In this document: positions 1 through 7,392 of the stretch, one piece after another
How the letters are laid out: each line of letters starts with the position of its first letter
How positions within the stretch are numbered: the stretch's first letter is position 1
Source: AC-32 sp036265535
GTDB lineage: Bacteria; Actinomycetota; Thermoleophilia; Gaiellales; Gaiellaceae
Reading direction: 5' to 3'
NCBI GenBank assembly: GCA_036265535.1
Contig: DATAOV010000018.1
Coordinates: forward strand, 1-47,726
DNA length: 47,726 nt
The notes under the pieces: model-generated
The model's input: the letters and a program-made list of their open reading frames with translations, nothing else
Database searches by the model: none
Told to the model about the DNA's origin: nothing
Program-made: the position numbers and the translations under genes

Positions 1-15
1 CGAGCGCAGGCGCCC

Positions 16-915
16 TCACCCGCGCGCCTCCAGGAGCTCGGGCGTCGACGAGCCGGCCAGCCAGCGCGCGGCCTCCTTGTACGTCCTGCCCCGGTCGCCC
101 GGAAACGCGAGCGCGCGGAGGCGGAGCGAGGCCAACAGCAGCCTGCGTGCGTGCTCGGCTTCCTTCCGCCCGCGGTGCTTGGCCAGGAAGCGCAAGTGCC
201 CGCGCACCTGCTCGCGGAACATGGGCCCCCAGTTCTGCCGCGTGGTCGCCCCGCCGACGTGCACGAACTCCGCCTCGGGGGTGAAGAGCACCTTCCAGCC
301 GGCCTGCCGGAAGCGGTAGCACCAGTCCGTTTCCTCGCTGAACATGAAGAAGTCCTCGTCGAAGAGGCCTACGGTATCCGCGGCCTCGCGCCGGACGAGC
401 AGGCACGCGCCCATCAGAAACTCGGCCTCCCGCACCTCTTCGTGGTCGAAGCCCGCGCCGTAGAAGGCGTTGAGCGCGCGCGAGCGCGGCGCGAGCTTGC
501 GCAGGAAGAGGTACTCGGTCGCGAGCCGCCACACGGTCGGAAACCCGCGCACCGAGCGCTGGAGCGAGCCGTCCGGGTTGAGCAGCTTCGGGCCCACGAC
601 CGCGGCCTCGGGATGGTCGCCGGCGAAGGCCGCGAGCCGCTCGACGGCGTCGTCGAGCGCCCACGCGTCCGAGTTCAGGAGCAGGAAGTAGGCGCCCGAG
701 GCGACGCGCATGCCGGCGTTCGAGCCGCCGCCCAGGCCCTTGTTCTCCTGCTCGATCAGGCGCGCCTCGGGAAAACGCTCGCGCACCAGCTCGAGCGTGC
801 CGTCGGTCGAGCCGTGGTCGACCACGATCGTCTCGTAGCCACGCACGCTCTCGAGCGCCCGCTCGATCCACGGCAGCGCGTTGAACGTGACGACGACGAC
901 GGAGACGCTAGCCAT
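16..915 (-). CDS. Family 2 glycosyltransferase (GT-A fold)
   Basis: Transfers a sugar from a nucleotide-sugar donor, probably onto a cell-surface glycan. The 299-residue protein begins VVVVTFNALPWIERAL, the usual GT2 nucleotide-binding start. It continues with VVDHGSTDGT, LLNSDAW (a DxD-like metal site near residue 80) and a C-terminal EETDWCYRFRQAG motif typical of rhamnosyltransferase-like GT2 enzymes. The ATG at 915 was chosen because the open frame upstream lies inside the preceding membrane-protein gene and is low complexity. The gene overlaps that upstream gene by 8 nt, so it is the third member of a minus-strand operon with an ATP-grasp ligase and a UPF0104 protein. Acceptor and sugar cannot be told from sequence. 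Family is certain, substrate unknown. Confidence 0.88.
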   Translation of the reverse strand: MASVSVVVVTFNALPWIERALESVRGYETIVVDHGSTDGTLELVRERFPEARLIEQENKGLGGGSNAGMRVASGAYFLLLNSDAWALDDAVERLAAFAGDHPEAAVVGPKLLNPDGSLQRSVRGFPTVWRLATEYLFLRKLAPRSRALNAFYGAGFDHEEVREAEFLMGACLLVRREAADTVGLFDEDFFMFSEETDWCYRFRQAGWKVLFTPEAEFVHVGGATTRQNWGPMFREQVRGHLRFLAKHRGRKEAEHARRLLLASLRLRALAFPGDRGRTYKEAARWLAGSSTPELLEARG

Positions 916-1906
916 GATTCGGGCTGGGGCGCGTGAACCCGCGCAGGCTCTGCCAGCCGAGCAGCAGCGCTCCGGGCAGCGAGAGCGCAAGCGTGACCAC
1001 GAAGAAGAGGAAGCCGGTCGCGAAGGCCTTGTCGGCGTCGACGCCGAGGTTCCCGAGGAAGCTGACGAAGAAGGACTCGCGCACGGCGATCCCATTCACC
1101 GAGACGGGCAGCAGCAGGACCAGGAAGAGCAGCGGGCCCATCACGTAGTACGGGCGCGGGGAGAGGTCGACCCCGACCGCCTTCCCGGAGAGCCAGATCG
1201 CGAGCACGCGCACGGACTGGACGGCGAGGGTCAGCGTGAACACCCCGACGAGCAGGCCCGGGTGATCGCGGTAGGCGTGAATGCCTTCGTAGACGGACCG
1301 CACCGGCCGCTCGAGCCGCACAGCCCGCAGGAGCGGGGCCGTCCGGGCGAGCAGCGGGCGCATCCGGCGCGAGAAGAGCGCGACGGCGAGGATCAGGGTT
1401 CCGAGCACGAAGGCGCCCTCGATCCAGAGGTAGGCGCCAACGTCGTAGTGGCCGAGCGCGAGCACGAAGCCGACGGCGGCCAGGGCCAGCGTGGCCGCCC
1501 CGCCGAGCGCCCGCTCGAGCAGCACCGACCCCGCCACGGGGCCGCCCCGGGTCGGATGCCGCCGGGCGGTCTCGTAGATGCGGACGGCGTCGCCGCCAAC
1601 AGCGGTCGGCAGCACCTGGCCCGCGGTGTAGGCGACGAAGTAGGCGCGAACGAGCCAGGACAGCCGCTCGTGGATACCGCGGGCGACGAGCAGCCGCTGC
1701 CAGCGCCACGCCATCGGCCACACCGAGAGCACCATGATCGCGACCGCGCCCAGAAAGTAGCCGAGGTTCGCGTGGGCGAGGATGTGGAGCGTCTTCGAGA
1801 GGTCGATCTTCCAGATCAGGTACGCCAGGCAGAGGCCGGTGACGACCAGCGTCCCGGAGAGGCGGAGGAATCGCTTGTTCACGCGGCTAGGCGAGCGCTT
1901 CGGCAT
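908..1906 (-). CDS. UPF0104 / LPG-synthase-type integral membrane protein
   Basis: A 332-residue polytopic membrane protein with about eight hydrophobic segments, beginning LSGTLVVTGLCLAYLIWKID. It matches the lysylphosphatidylglycerol-synthase transmembrane (UPF0104) family, including the conserved stretch GQVLPTAVGGDAVRIYE and a late VSVNGIAVRESFF motif. Members are often found with glycosyltransferases and are proposed to move or modify lipid-linked substrates; the exact role is unproven. It lies between the ATP-grasp gene (20-nt overlap) and the GT2 gene (8-nt overlap). The ATG at 1906 is used. A GTG at 1882 (VNKRFLR) is an equally plausible start that would leave only a few bases after the upstream stop codon. 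No clear Shine-Dalgarno sequence precedes either. Confidence 0.82.
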   Translation of the reverse strand: MPKRSPSRVNKRFLRLSGTLVVTGLCLAYLIWKIDLSKTLHILAHANLGYFLGAVAIMVLSVWPMAWRWQRLLVARGIHERLSWLVRAYFVAYTAGQVLPTAVGGDAVRIYETARRHPTRGGPVAGSVLLERALGGAATLALAAVGFVLALGHYDVGAYLWIEGAFVLGTLILAVALFSRRMRPLLARTAPLLRAVRLERPVRSVYEGIHAYRDHPGLLVGVFTLTLAVQSVRVLAIWLSGKAVGVDLSPRPYYVMGPLLFLVLLLPVSVNGIAVRESFFVSFLGNLGVDADKAFATGFLFFVVTLALSLPGALLLGWQSLRGFTRPSPNHG

Positions 1907-3002
1907 GGACCGTGCGGAAGCGTACGCACTCGGCTGCGCGGGCCGCCCACTCCAGAGCCTGCTCCCGCGTGATCCCGGTCGCGAGCACGGCGCCGTGCCG
2001 GCCGGAGCGTCCGCCGTAGACGCGAACCCACTCGACCCCGGGCGACGCAGCGGCCCGTTCGACGCCCTCCGGCTCGCCCGGCTCCCCGGCGATGAAGTAG
2101 ACGCAGGCTCCTGCCACCCGCGGACGGGGGGCGAGCCGCTCCGGTTCGATCTCCTCGCCGAGGGCCGCCGAGAGCGCGAGGCCGTTCAGGTCGACGCCGA
2201 GCGCCGCCTCGCAAAGCTCCGCGTCGTGGCCTCCGCCGAGCCGGGCGCCGAACTCCACCACCATCGGCCCCTCCGGGCCGATGCGCAGCTGGACCGAGGA
2301 AGGCCCTTCCTCGATCCCGAGCGCTCGCGCGGCGGCCTCCGCGACTGACGCCGCGGACGTTCCCCAGTGACTCGGCCAGACGTGGGCCAGAGGCAGCCGG
2401 TCCATCACCGTCAGCGCGTGGAACCGTCCGCCGCTCGAGAAGCTGGTGACGGTCACTTCCGGGCCCTGGGCGAGCTCCTCGACGAGACAGCGCCCGCTCC
2501 TCGAGGCCCTCAGCGCCGCGCGCACGGCGTCTCGCAGCTCCTCCCGGCTGCGCACGAGCGACAGGCCCCGGCGTCCGTGGCGGTCGGTGGGCTTGACGAC
2601 GCACGGAAAGCCGAGCTCGTCGTCCGGCTCGGTCACGACCTTCCAGCGCGTCTGCGGCACGCCCGCCTGCTCGAGCCGCTCCCGTTGGCGCAGCTTCGAG
2701 CTCGAGAGCACGGCCGCGTGCGGCGTGATCGGGTGCGGAAGCCCATACCGTGCCGCGATCCGGGCAGCCGTGCCGACGGCCCAGTCGATGCCCGGCGCGA
2801 TCACGCCCTCCACGCGCTCGGCCTCGGCGAGGCGCTCGAGGGCGGGCTCGTCTTCGAGCGAGACGATTGCCCGCCGGTCGGCGTAGCGGAAGCCGGGCGC
2901 CGCGGGGTCGCGGTCGGCCGCGATCACGAAGAGGTCGCGCGCGCGGGCCGCAGCCAGCAGGCCGAGTTGCCCCGGGCCCGCCCCAAGGACGAGTAGTCGC
3001 AC
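1887..3002 (-). CDS. ATP-grasp ligase (carbamoyl-phosphate-synthase-like)
   Basis: A 371-residue ATP-grasp enzyme, expected to join a carboxylate to an amine or similar nucleophile through an acyl phosphate. The N-terminal pre-ATP-grasp Rossmann-like part starts VRLLVLGAGPGQLGLL. The central part has FPCVVKPTDRHGRRGLS and CLVEELAQGPEVTV, and the metal-binding end is VVEFGARLGGGHDAEL. The same GARLGGGxDAEL block occurs in the ligase at 7393-8604, so the two are paralogues or close relatives. Start is GTG at 3002. Upstream, GACAAT followed by 8 nt fits a leaderless promoter. It heads an operon with a membrane protein and a GT2 enzyme, suggesting an amide or peptide decoration on a glycan or lipid, but the substrate is unknown. 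Confidence 0.82.
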   Translation of the reverse strand: MRLLVLGAGPGQLGLLAAARARDLFVIAADRDPAAPGFRYADRRAIVSLEDEPALERLAEAERVEGVIAPGIDWAVGTAARIAARYGLPHPITPHAAVLSSSKLRQRERLEQAGVPQTRWKVVTEPDDELGFPCVVKPTDRHGRRGLSLVRSREELRDAVRAALRASRSGRCLVEELAQGPEVTVTSFSSGGRFHALTVMDRLPLAHVWPSHWGTSAASVAEAAARALGIEEGPSSVQLRIGPEGPMVVEFGARLGGGHDAELCEAALGVDLNGLALSAALGEEIEPERLAPRPRVAGACVYFIAGEPGEPEGVERAAASPGVEWVRVYGGRSGRHGAVLATGITREQALEWAARAAECVRFRTVHAEALA

Positions 3003-3050
3003 CGGGACCCATTGTCGCGGCGGCATGCGACGGCGCGGCATAATGAGCCT
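3003..3050. promoter_or_regulatory. Divergent leaderless promoter region
   Basis: This 48-bp gap separates two divergent GTG starts. On the plus strand CATAAT (3039-3044) is followed by 6 nt and the GTG at 3051. On the minus strand GACAAT is followed by 8 nt and the GTG at 3002. Both fit a -10 box whose transcript would begin at or next to the start codon. No ribosome-binding site is visible on either side. Confidence 0.5.
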
Positions 3051-3914
3051 GTGACCACGATCCTCGGGGAGCGGATCGAGGAGCTCCGAAGCGACCGCCA
3101 GCACGGAGGCAGCTGGATGGCTCGCCGGGCCGTCGAAGCCCTCGCGGAGGTTGCCGATGAGCCGGCAGCCTCGAGCGAGGAGCTGCTGGCGAGCCTCGTC
3201 TCCGCGGGCCGAGAGCTCGCCGAGAGCCGGCCCGGGATCGGAGCGGTGGCCGGCGCGCTCGGTCGGGTCCTCGCGGCTGCCAACGCCCACGTCCAGCTCG
3301 AGGTCGACCAGCTCCAGCAGCTCGTCCGCGAGGAGGCCGCAGCGCTCGTAGACAGTCGCAACCGCGCGGCGGCCTCGATCGCGATCCAGCTTCGGGAGCG
3401 GCTCGAGGAGGCCGTCGTGCTCACCCATTCGGCTTCGGCAACCGTGCGGGAGGCGCTCCTGTTGACCCCGCCGGAGCGGGTGATCTGCACCGTCTCCTCG
3501 CCTCAGGACGAAGGGCGATCGTTCTCGGCGGAGCTGCGCGAGGCCGGCTTGCAGGTGGAGCTCGTCGAGGACGACCAGGCTCCCGCGCAGCTCGAGTGGG
3601 CCTCGCTCCTGCTCGTCGGCGCGGACACGGTCTTCCGCTGCGGGACGGTCTCGAACAAGGCGGGCACCCGGGTGCTCGCGGAGGCCGCCGCCGAGGTGAC
3701 CGTCCCCACCGTCGTCGCCTGCGAGGTGATCAAGCTCGCCCCGATGGACGCGGCCGACGCAAACCTCGAGGGCGGGATGTTCGACCTGACGCCGGCCGAC
3801 CTCATCGACCACGTGGTGACCGAAGAGGGCGCCTACCCCACGGAGGAGGTCTGCGCCCTCGTCGACCGAACGCCCTTCCTGCAGGAGGGCTACGACCTGC
3901 TGCGCAAGCCGTAG
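3051..3914 (+). CDS. eIF2B-alpha / ribose-1,5-bisphosphate isomerase family protein
   Basis: A 287-residue member of the eIF2B/MtnA/R15P-isomerase superfamily. The N-terminal helical part covers about residues 1-120. The C-terminal Rossmann-like domain contains LLVGADTVFRCGTVSNKAG (the family's NKxGT phosphate-site motif) and VPTVVACEVIK, and ends in LTPADLIDHVVTEEG, as in other members. In bacteria and archaea such proteins isomerise phosphorylated sugars, but the substrate of this one cannot be assigned. The GTG at 3051 is preferred over in-frame codons farther upstream because a CATAAT box lies 6 nt before it. The gene is monocistronic, divergent from the ATP-grasp operon and convergent with the efflux gene. 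The neighbourhood does not reveal a pathway. Confidence 0.75.
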   Translation: MTTILGERIEELRSDRQHGGSWMARRAVEALAEVADEPAASSEELLASLVSAGRELAESRPGIGAVAGALGRVLAAANAHVQLEVDQLQQLVREEAAALVDSRNRAAASIAIQLRERLEEAVVLTHSASATVREALLLTPPERVICTVSSPQDEGRSFSAELREAGLQVELVEDDQAPAQLEWASLLLVGADTVFRCGTVSNKAGTRVLAEAAAEVTVPTVVACEVIKLAPMDAADANLEGGMFDLTPADLIDHVVTEEGAYPTEEVCALVDRTPFLQEGYDLLRKP

Positions 3915-3920
3915 CAACGC

Positions 3921-3936
3921 GGTCCTGAATCGGACC
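3921..3936. terminator. Short hairpin between convergent genes
   Basis: GGTCC (3921-3925), loop TGAATC, GGACC (3932-3936) forms a perfect 5-bp stem between the stop of the isomerase-like gene and the stop of the efflux gene. It lacks a T-run, so it could be a weak bidirectional terminator. Support is positional only. Confidence 0.35.
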
Positions 3937-3949
3937 TAGTACCGGCTTC

Positions 3950-5359
3950 TCAAGCCGCGGCTTCCAGCTGGCACTCGAGCTGCTCCTCGGCGACCGGGCT
4001 GCGGCGCGGGATGAGGAACGCCGCCAGCGCCCCGATCGCCACGAACGCCGCGCCCACGTACACGGCGGCGTTCATACCGTTCGAGAAGCTGTCGGGCGTG
4101 CTGTAGCCCCCGTAGTGCGCGAAGACCGCGGCCAGAACCGCGACGCCGAAGACACCGCCGAGCTCGCGGATCGCATTGAGGGACCCGGACGCCTGACCCT
4201 CCTCCTCCGTCCGCACGGCCCCGAGGACGACATTGGCGACCGGAGCGAAGTAGAGCGCCATGCCCATACCGGAGAGGATGAAGGGGATGACGAGCGCGCT
4301 GTAGGCAACTGTTGGATCCGAAACCGTCGCGATCCACGCTAGACCACCCGCCTGAAGGCTCAGGCCGACCGCCATGATCCTCCCGCCTTCGATCCGGTCC
4401 GAGAGCGCCCCGGCGATCGGGGCGACGAAGATCGGCATCGCCGTCCACGGCAGGATCCGGAGCCCGGCCTGGAGCGGCGAGTACCCCTGTATGACTTGAA
4501 AGAACTGCGCCAGCAAGAAGATCGAGCCGAACATCCCGAAGAACATCAGCAGCGAGGCTCCGTTGGCTGCCGCGAAGGTGCGGTTGCGGAAGAAGCGCAG
4601 CGGCAGCATCGGCGCCGGGGCGCGGAGCTCCCAGAGGACGAACAGCGCCAGGACGAGAAGGCCGCCGGAGATCGTCCCGACGATCTCGGTGCTCGCCCAG
4701 CCGACCTGGTTGCCGCGGACGAGGCCCCAGACCAGGCCGAGCAGCCCAACGCTGGCGAGGGCGAGCCCCGGCAGATCGAGCGAGTCGTTCGGGCCGCGGC
4801 TCTCACGCAGGCGCAAGGCGGCGAGCGGGATCAGGACGAGCCCGATCGGCACGTTGAGCCAGAAGATCCACTGCCAGGAGATGCCCTCCACGACCGCGCC
4901 ACCGACGAGCGGCCCGATCGCCACGGCCAGCCCGCTGATCCCGCCCCACGCACCGAGGACGAGCCCCCGGCGCTCGGCCGGGACGGCCGCGCTCAGGATG
5001 GTCAGCGTGAGGGGCGTCACGATCGCCCCGCCCAGGCCCTGGAGCGCACGCGCGGCGATCAGCACGTCAATGTTCGGCGCGAGCGCCGCCGCGGCGGAAG
5101 CGCCGGTGAAGATCGCTAGCCCGACCACGAACATCCGGCGGCGCCCGAAGCGGTCGCCGAGTGCGGCGCCGGTGATCAGCAGCACCGCGAAGGTCAGGGT
5201 GTAGGCGTTCACCGTCCACTCGAGGCCGCTCAGGCCCGCGTGGAGGTCCTCGCGGATGACCGGCAGCGCCGTCGTCACGACCAGGTTGTCGAGCGTGGTC
5301 ATGAACAACGCGACCGAGGTGATCGCGAAGGTCCAGATGGTTGCCGTGCGGGAGGTCAT
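3950..5359 (-). CDS. DHA2-family MFS drug exporter
   Basis: A 469-residue major facilitator of the EmrB/QacA (DHA2, 14-helix) type that would export drugs or toxic metabolites by proton antiport. Recognisable features are LDNLVVTTALPVI in helix 1 (motif D1-like), GDRFGRRRMF (motif A) in loop 2-3, RALQGLGGAIVTPL (motif B region), and GPLVGGAVVEGISWQWIFWLNVPIG (motif C with the WQWIFWLN signature, described here as two adjoining pieces). Length is normal for the family. The ATG at 5359 has a good Shine-Dalgarno sequence (AAGGAAGGAG, 3 nt away), unlike most genes here. The divergently named regulator is actually co-oriented upstream. Both genes carry the same 17-nt operator, so the pump is probably derepressed by its substrate. 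Confidence 0.88.
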   Translation of the reverse strand: MTSRTATIWTFAITSVALFMTTLDNLVVTTALPVIREDLHAGLSGLEWTVNAYTLTFAVLLITGAALGDRFGRRRMFVVGLAIFTGASAAAALAPNIDVLIAARALQGLGGAIVTPLTLTILSAAVPAERRGLVLGAWGGISGLAVAIGPLVGGAVVEGISWQWIFWLNVPIGLVLIPLAALRLRESRGPNDSLDLPGLALASVGLLGLVWGLVRGNQVGWASTEIVGTISGGLLVLALFVLWELRAPAPMLPLRFFRNRTFAAANGASLLMFFGMFGSIFLLAQFFQVIQGYSPLQAGLRILPWTAMPIFVAPIAGALSDRIEGGRIMAVGLSLQAGGLAWIATVSDPTVAYSALVIPFILSGMGMALYFAPVANVVLGAVRTEEEGQASGSLNAIRELGGVFGVAVLAAVFAHYGGYSTPDSFSNGMNAAVYVGAAFVAIGALAAFLIPRRSPVAEEQLECQLEAAA

Positions 5360-5378
5360 CGTCTCCTTCCTTTCTGGT

Positions 5379-5395
5379 AGTTATCACTCACTTAC
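5379..5395 (-). promoter_or_regulatory. TetR operator in the efflux gene promoter
   Basis: On the minus strand this is GTAAGTGAGTGATAACT, matching 15 of 17 bases of the copy in front of the TetR gene (5987-6003). A -35-like TTGGAA lies 17 nt upstream of TAACTA, so the operator covers the spacer and the -10 region. Binding by the neighbouring TetR protein is inferred from the duplication. Confidence 0.65.
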
Positions 5396-5404
5396 TTCAT
5401 TTCC

Positions 5405-5424
5405 AAAAAAAGACACGCGGTCTC
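5405..5424 (-). terminator. Possible terminator after the TetR gene
   Basis: Directly after the tetR-family stop codon the minus strand reads AGAC, CGCGT, GTCT and then seven T. The stem is only 4-5 bp, but the T-run is rare in this GC-rich DNA, so this may separate the regulator from the pump transcript. Confidence 0.35.
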
Positions 5425-5977
5425 ATTCCTTTGGCTCGAGGGAGGCCGCGAGCAGCTTCTTGGCCCAGGGTGCCTTCCGATCGAGGAGATCCATCGAGGC
5501 GAACACGTTCAGCAGCATCCCGAAGGCGAAGAAGTCGCGGATCCGCTCAGGCTCGGCGCCCGACACGCGCTCGACGAACTCGACGAGCTTGCCGTAGCCG
5601 TCCCGGACGACCTCGCGCACGTCCTCGTCGCCACAGTCCGCATACGCTTGCATCTGCGCCTGTAGGCGCGTCCGGTCCCTGAGCAGCTGGCCGTACGCCT
5701 TGCCGATCGCGTCGAGGGCGTCCTCGCCGCTCTTGCCGGCGGCCGCTTCCTGGAAGACCTCGAGCGTTTGACGCAGGCAGCGCCGCACGGACTCGAGGTA
5801 GAGCTCCTTCTTCGTCCCGAAGAGGCGGAAGAGGTACGGCTGCGAAACGCCGGCGAGCTGGGCGATCGTGTCGGTCGAGGTGCCGTGGAGGCCGTGCTCG
5901 CCGAACTCCACGAGCGCGACGGCGAGGATATCCTCGCGGCGCTCGTCGGCGGTCTTTCGGGTTGAGACTGCGTGCAT
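5423..5977 (-). CDS. TetR/AcrR-family transcriptional repressor
   Basis: A 184-residue regulator. The N-terminal helix-turn-helix spans about residues 15-55 (ILAVALVEFGEHGLHGTS, TIAQLAGVSQPYLFRLFGTK, KELYLESV), the standard TetR DNA-binding domain. The remainder is a helical ligand-binding domain. The ATG at 5977 is chosen because a TAACTT -10 box lies 8 nt upstream and a perfect TTGACA -35 lies 18 nt beyond that; the longer frame would start inside the -10. Its promoter contains the operator also found before the DHA2 pump, so it likely represses itself and the pump and is released by the pump's substrate. Inducer unknown. Confidence 0.88.
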   Translation of the reverse strand: MHAVSTRKTADERREDILAVALVEFGEHGLHGTSTDTIAQLAGVSQPYLFRLFGTKKELYLESVRRCLRQTLEVFQEAAAGKSGEDALDAIGKAYGQLLRDRTRLQAQMQAYADCGDEDVREVVRDGYGKLVEFVERVSGAEPERIRDFFAFGMLLNVFASMDLLDRKAPWAKKLLAASLEPKE

Positions 5978-5985
5978 CGCGTTGC

Positions 5986-6015
5986 AAGTTAGCACTCACT
6001 CACAACGCTTGTCAA
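5986..6015 (-). promoter_or_regulatory. Consensus promoter and TetR operator of the regulator gene
   Basis: Minus strand: TTGACA (6015-6010), 18-nt spacer, TAACTT (5991-5986), then 8 nt to the ATG, so transcription should start at or beside the start codon. The operator copy GTGAGTGAGTGCTAACT (6003-5987) overlaps the spacer and -10. The core AGTnAGn-nCTnACT is an imperfect palindrome, the form expected for a TetR dimer. Confidence 0.65.
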
Positions 6016-6018
6016 GCC

Positions 6019-6594
6019 TCAGCTGACGCTGTCCTCAGGGAGCGGAATCAGGCGGGCGCGGTCGCGGATGTCCTGGAGAATCGTCAGCGCGCGGCGGGCG
6101 TCGACGACCGAGCGGTCCCAGGCCGGGCCGTAGCGGCCGAGTGACGGCAGCGCCTCGAGCGCCGTCGCCCGCGCGCCGAGCCCGGCCACGAGCAGGCGCT
6201 TGGCCCGTGCCGTCCCACCCGTTGCGGGGTCACGCCGAACCCGCGCCAGCGAGGAGACGACGACCCCGCGAAAGGCAGTGGCGCGGCCGAGGAAGACCGG
6301 CTTTGCGAGCTTCCCCGCTCTCCAGTCGCGGTAGGCCAGCTCGTACGCGGTCAGCGCCCTGCTCACCGGCTGGTAGTCGCGGACGAGCCTCTGATGCTCG
6401 GCGTCCAGGGCCAGGAACGACTGCTTCGGCGTCGGCGGCGGCACGGTCCGGCGCTTCGAGTGGTCGCAGCCGGCGAGGAGCAACACGGCCGCCAGGAGCG
6501 CACAGGCACGCCAGTAGACTCGGCGGCCATGAACGTCCTGGTCACGGGAGCTTCCGGCTTCGTCGGCCGCGCGCTGGTCGACGAGCTTCGTCAC
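6019..6594 (-). CDS. Small putative lipoprotein, start codon unresolved
   Basis: The frame encodes a clear lipoprotein signal, WRACALLAAVLLLAGC, with lipobox LAGC. About 150 mostly helical, Arg/Ala-rich residues follow with no recognised domain, ending IPLPEDSVS. The protein would be anchored outside the membrane. The problem is the start. The signal peptide begins near 6519, but no ATG, GTG or TTG lies in frame just before it. The nearest upstream in-frame start is the GTG at 6594, which would add about 25 residues before the signal and would sit inside the divergent epimerase gene. An ATG at 6530 exists in another frame, so a small frameshift or sequencing error, or a non-standard start, is possible. 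Function unknown. Confidence 0.5.
   Translation of the reverse strand: MTKLVDQRAADEAGSSRDQDVHGRRVYWRACALLAAVLLLAGCDHSKRRTVPPPTPKQSFLALDAEHQRLVRDYQPVSRALTAYELAYRDWRAGKLAKPVFLGRATAFRGVVVSSLARVRRDPATGGTARAKRLLVAGLGARATALEALPSLGRYGPAWDRSVVDARRALTILQDIRDRARLIPLPEDSVS
6515..6520 (+). promoter_or_regulatory. TAGACT -10 box, leaderless
   Basis: TAGACT is followed by 8 nt and the ATG at 6529. The identical hexamer precedes at least five other starts in this window at 6-9 nt. Confidence 0.5.
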
Positions 6595-7392
6595 GGGGAC
6601 GGAGCCTACGAGGTCCACGCGCTCGGACGGGACGCCGGCGACCTCGCCGACGAAGGCGTGGCGGAGACGGCAATCGCCCAAGCCCACCCCGAGGTGGTCG
6701 TCCACGCGGCGGCCCGGATCGGCGTCGTGCGCTGCGACGAGGAGCCCGAGCAGGCCCTGCGCTCCAACGTGCTCGCGACGACGCTCGTCGCGCGAGCGGC
6801 GTCGGCGCACGGCGCGCGTCTGGCCTACCTCTCCACGGCGGACGTGTACGGCGCGGGCGACGCGGACGAGGAGACGCCCGGCGCTCCTGCCAGCCTCTAC
6901 GCACTCACCAAGTGGTGGGGCGAAGAGGTCGCGCGGCTCTGCGCACCGGAGGGCCTGACCGTGTTTCGGCTCGTCAATCCGTACGGGCCCGGGGTCGGCC
7001 CTGGCCAGGGGAAGGGCGCCATCCCGACGATGGTGCGGCAGGCCGAGAGCCGCGAGCCGATCCCTGCCTTTCGTGGCGAGGCACGCTCCTGGACCTGGAT
7101 CGGCGACACGGTCCGCGGCATCGCCCTCGCGCTCGAGCGAGGCGAAGAGGGCGTGTTCAACATCGGCTCCGGCGCCGATCCCGTCGCCCTCACCGACGCG
7201 GCGCGCCTCGCCTGCGAGCTCGCCGGCGCACCCGAGGAGCTCGTCCGTGAGATCGACCCGCCGCCCGGCCGCGTGACGCCGTGCGTCTCGGTCGAGCGGC
7301 TGCGCGCGCTCGGCTGGCGTGCCGAGGTCGGCCTCGAGGAGGGCATGCGCCGGCTGTTGGAATCGCTCCGCGCGGCCGCCACTGCCGCCTAA
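6529..7392 (+). CDS. NAD(P)-dependent sugar epimerase/dehydratase (extended SDR)
   Basis: A 287-residue extended short-chain dehydrogenase acting on a nucleotide sugar. It starts MNVLVTGASGFVGRAL, the TGxxGxxG dinucleotide-binding motif. VVHAAARIG follows, then catalytic S/T in YLSTADVYG and the YxxxK pair in YALTK. NPYGPG and a C-terminal FNIGSG motif are typical of UDP-glucose 4-epimerase-like members. It is slightly shorter than the usual 310-340 residues. The stop codon is followed immediately by the ATG of an ATP-grasp ligase, and a GT4 glycosyltransferase overlaps next, so the three form one operon. Precise sugar specificity is not readable. Confidence 0.85.
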   Translation: MNVLVTGASGFVGRALVDELRHGDGAYEVHALGRDAGDLADEGVAETAIAQAHPEVVVHAAARIGVVRCDEEPEQALRSNVLATTLVARAASAHGARLAYLSTADVYGAGDADEETPGAPASLYALTKWWGEEVARLCAPEGLTVFRLVNPYGPGVGPGQGKGAIPTMVRQAESREPIPAFRGEARSWTWIGDTVRGIALALERGEEGVFNIGSGADPVALTDAARLACELAGAPEELVREIDPPPGRVTPCVSVERLRALGWRAEVGLEEGMRRLLESLRAAATAA

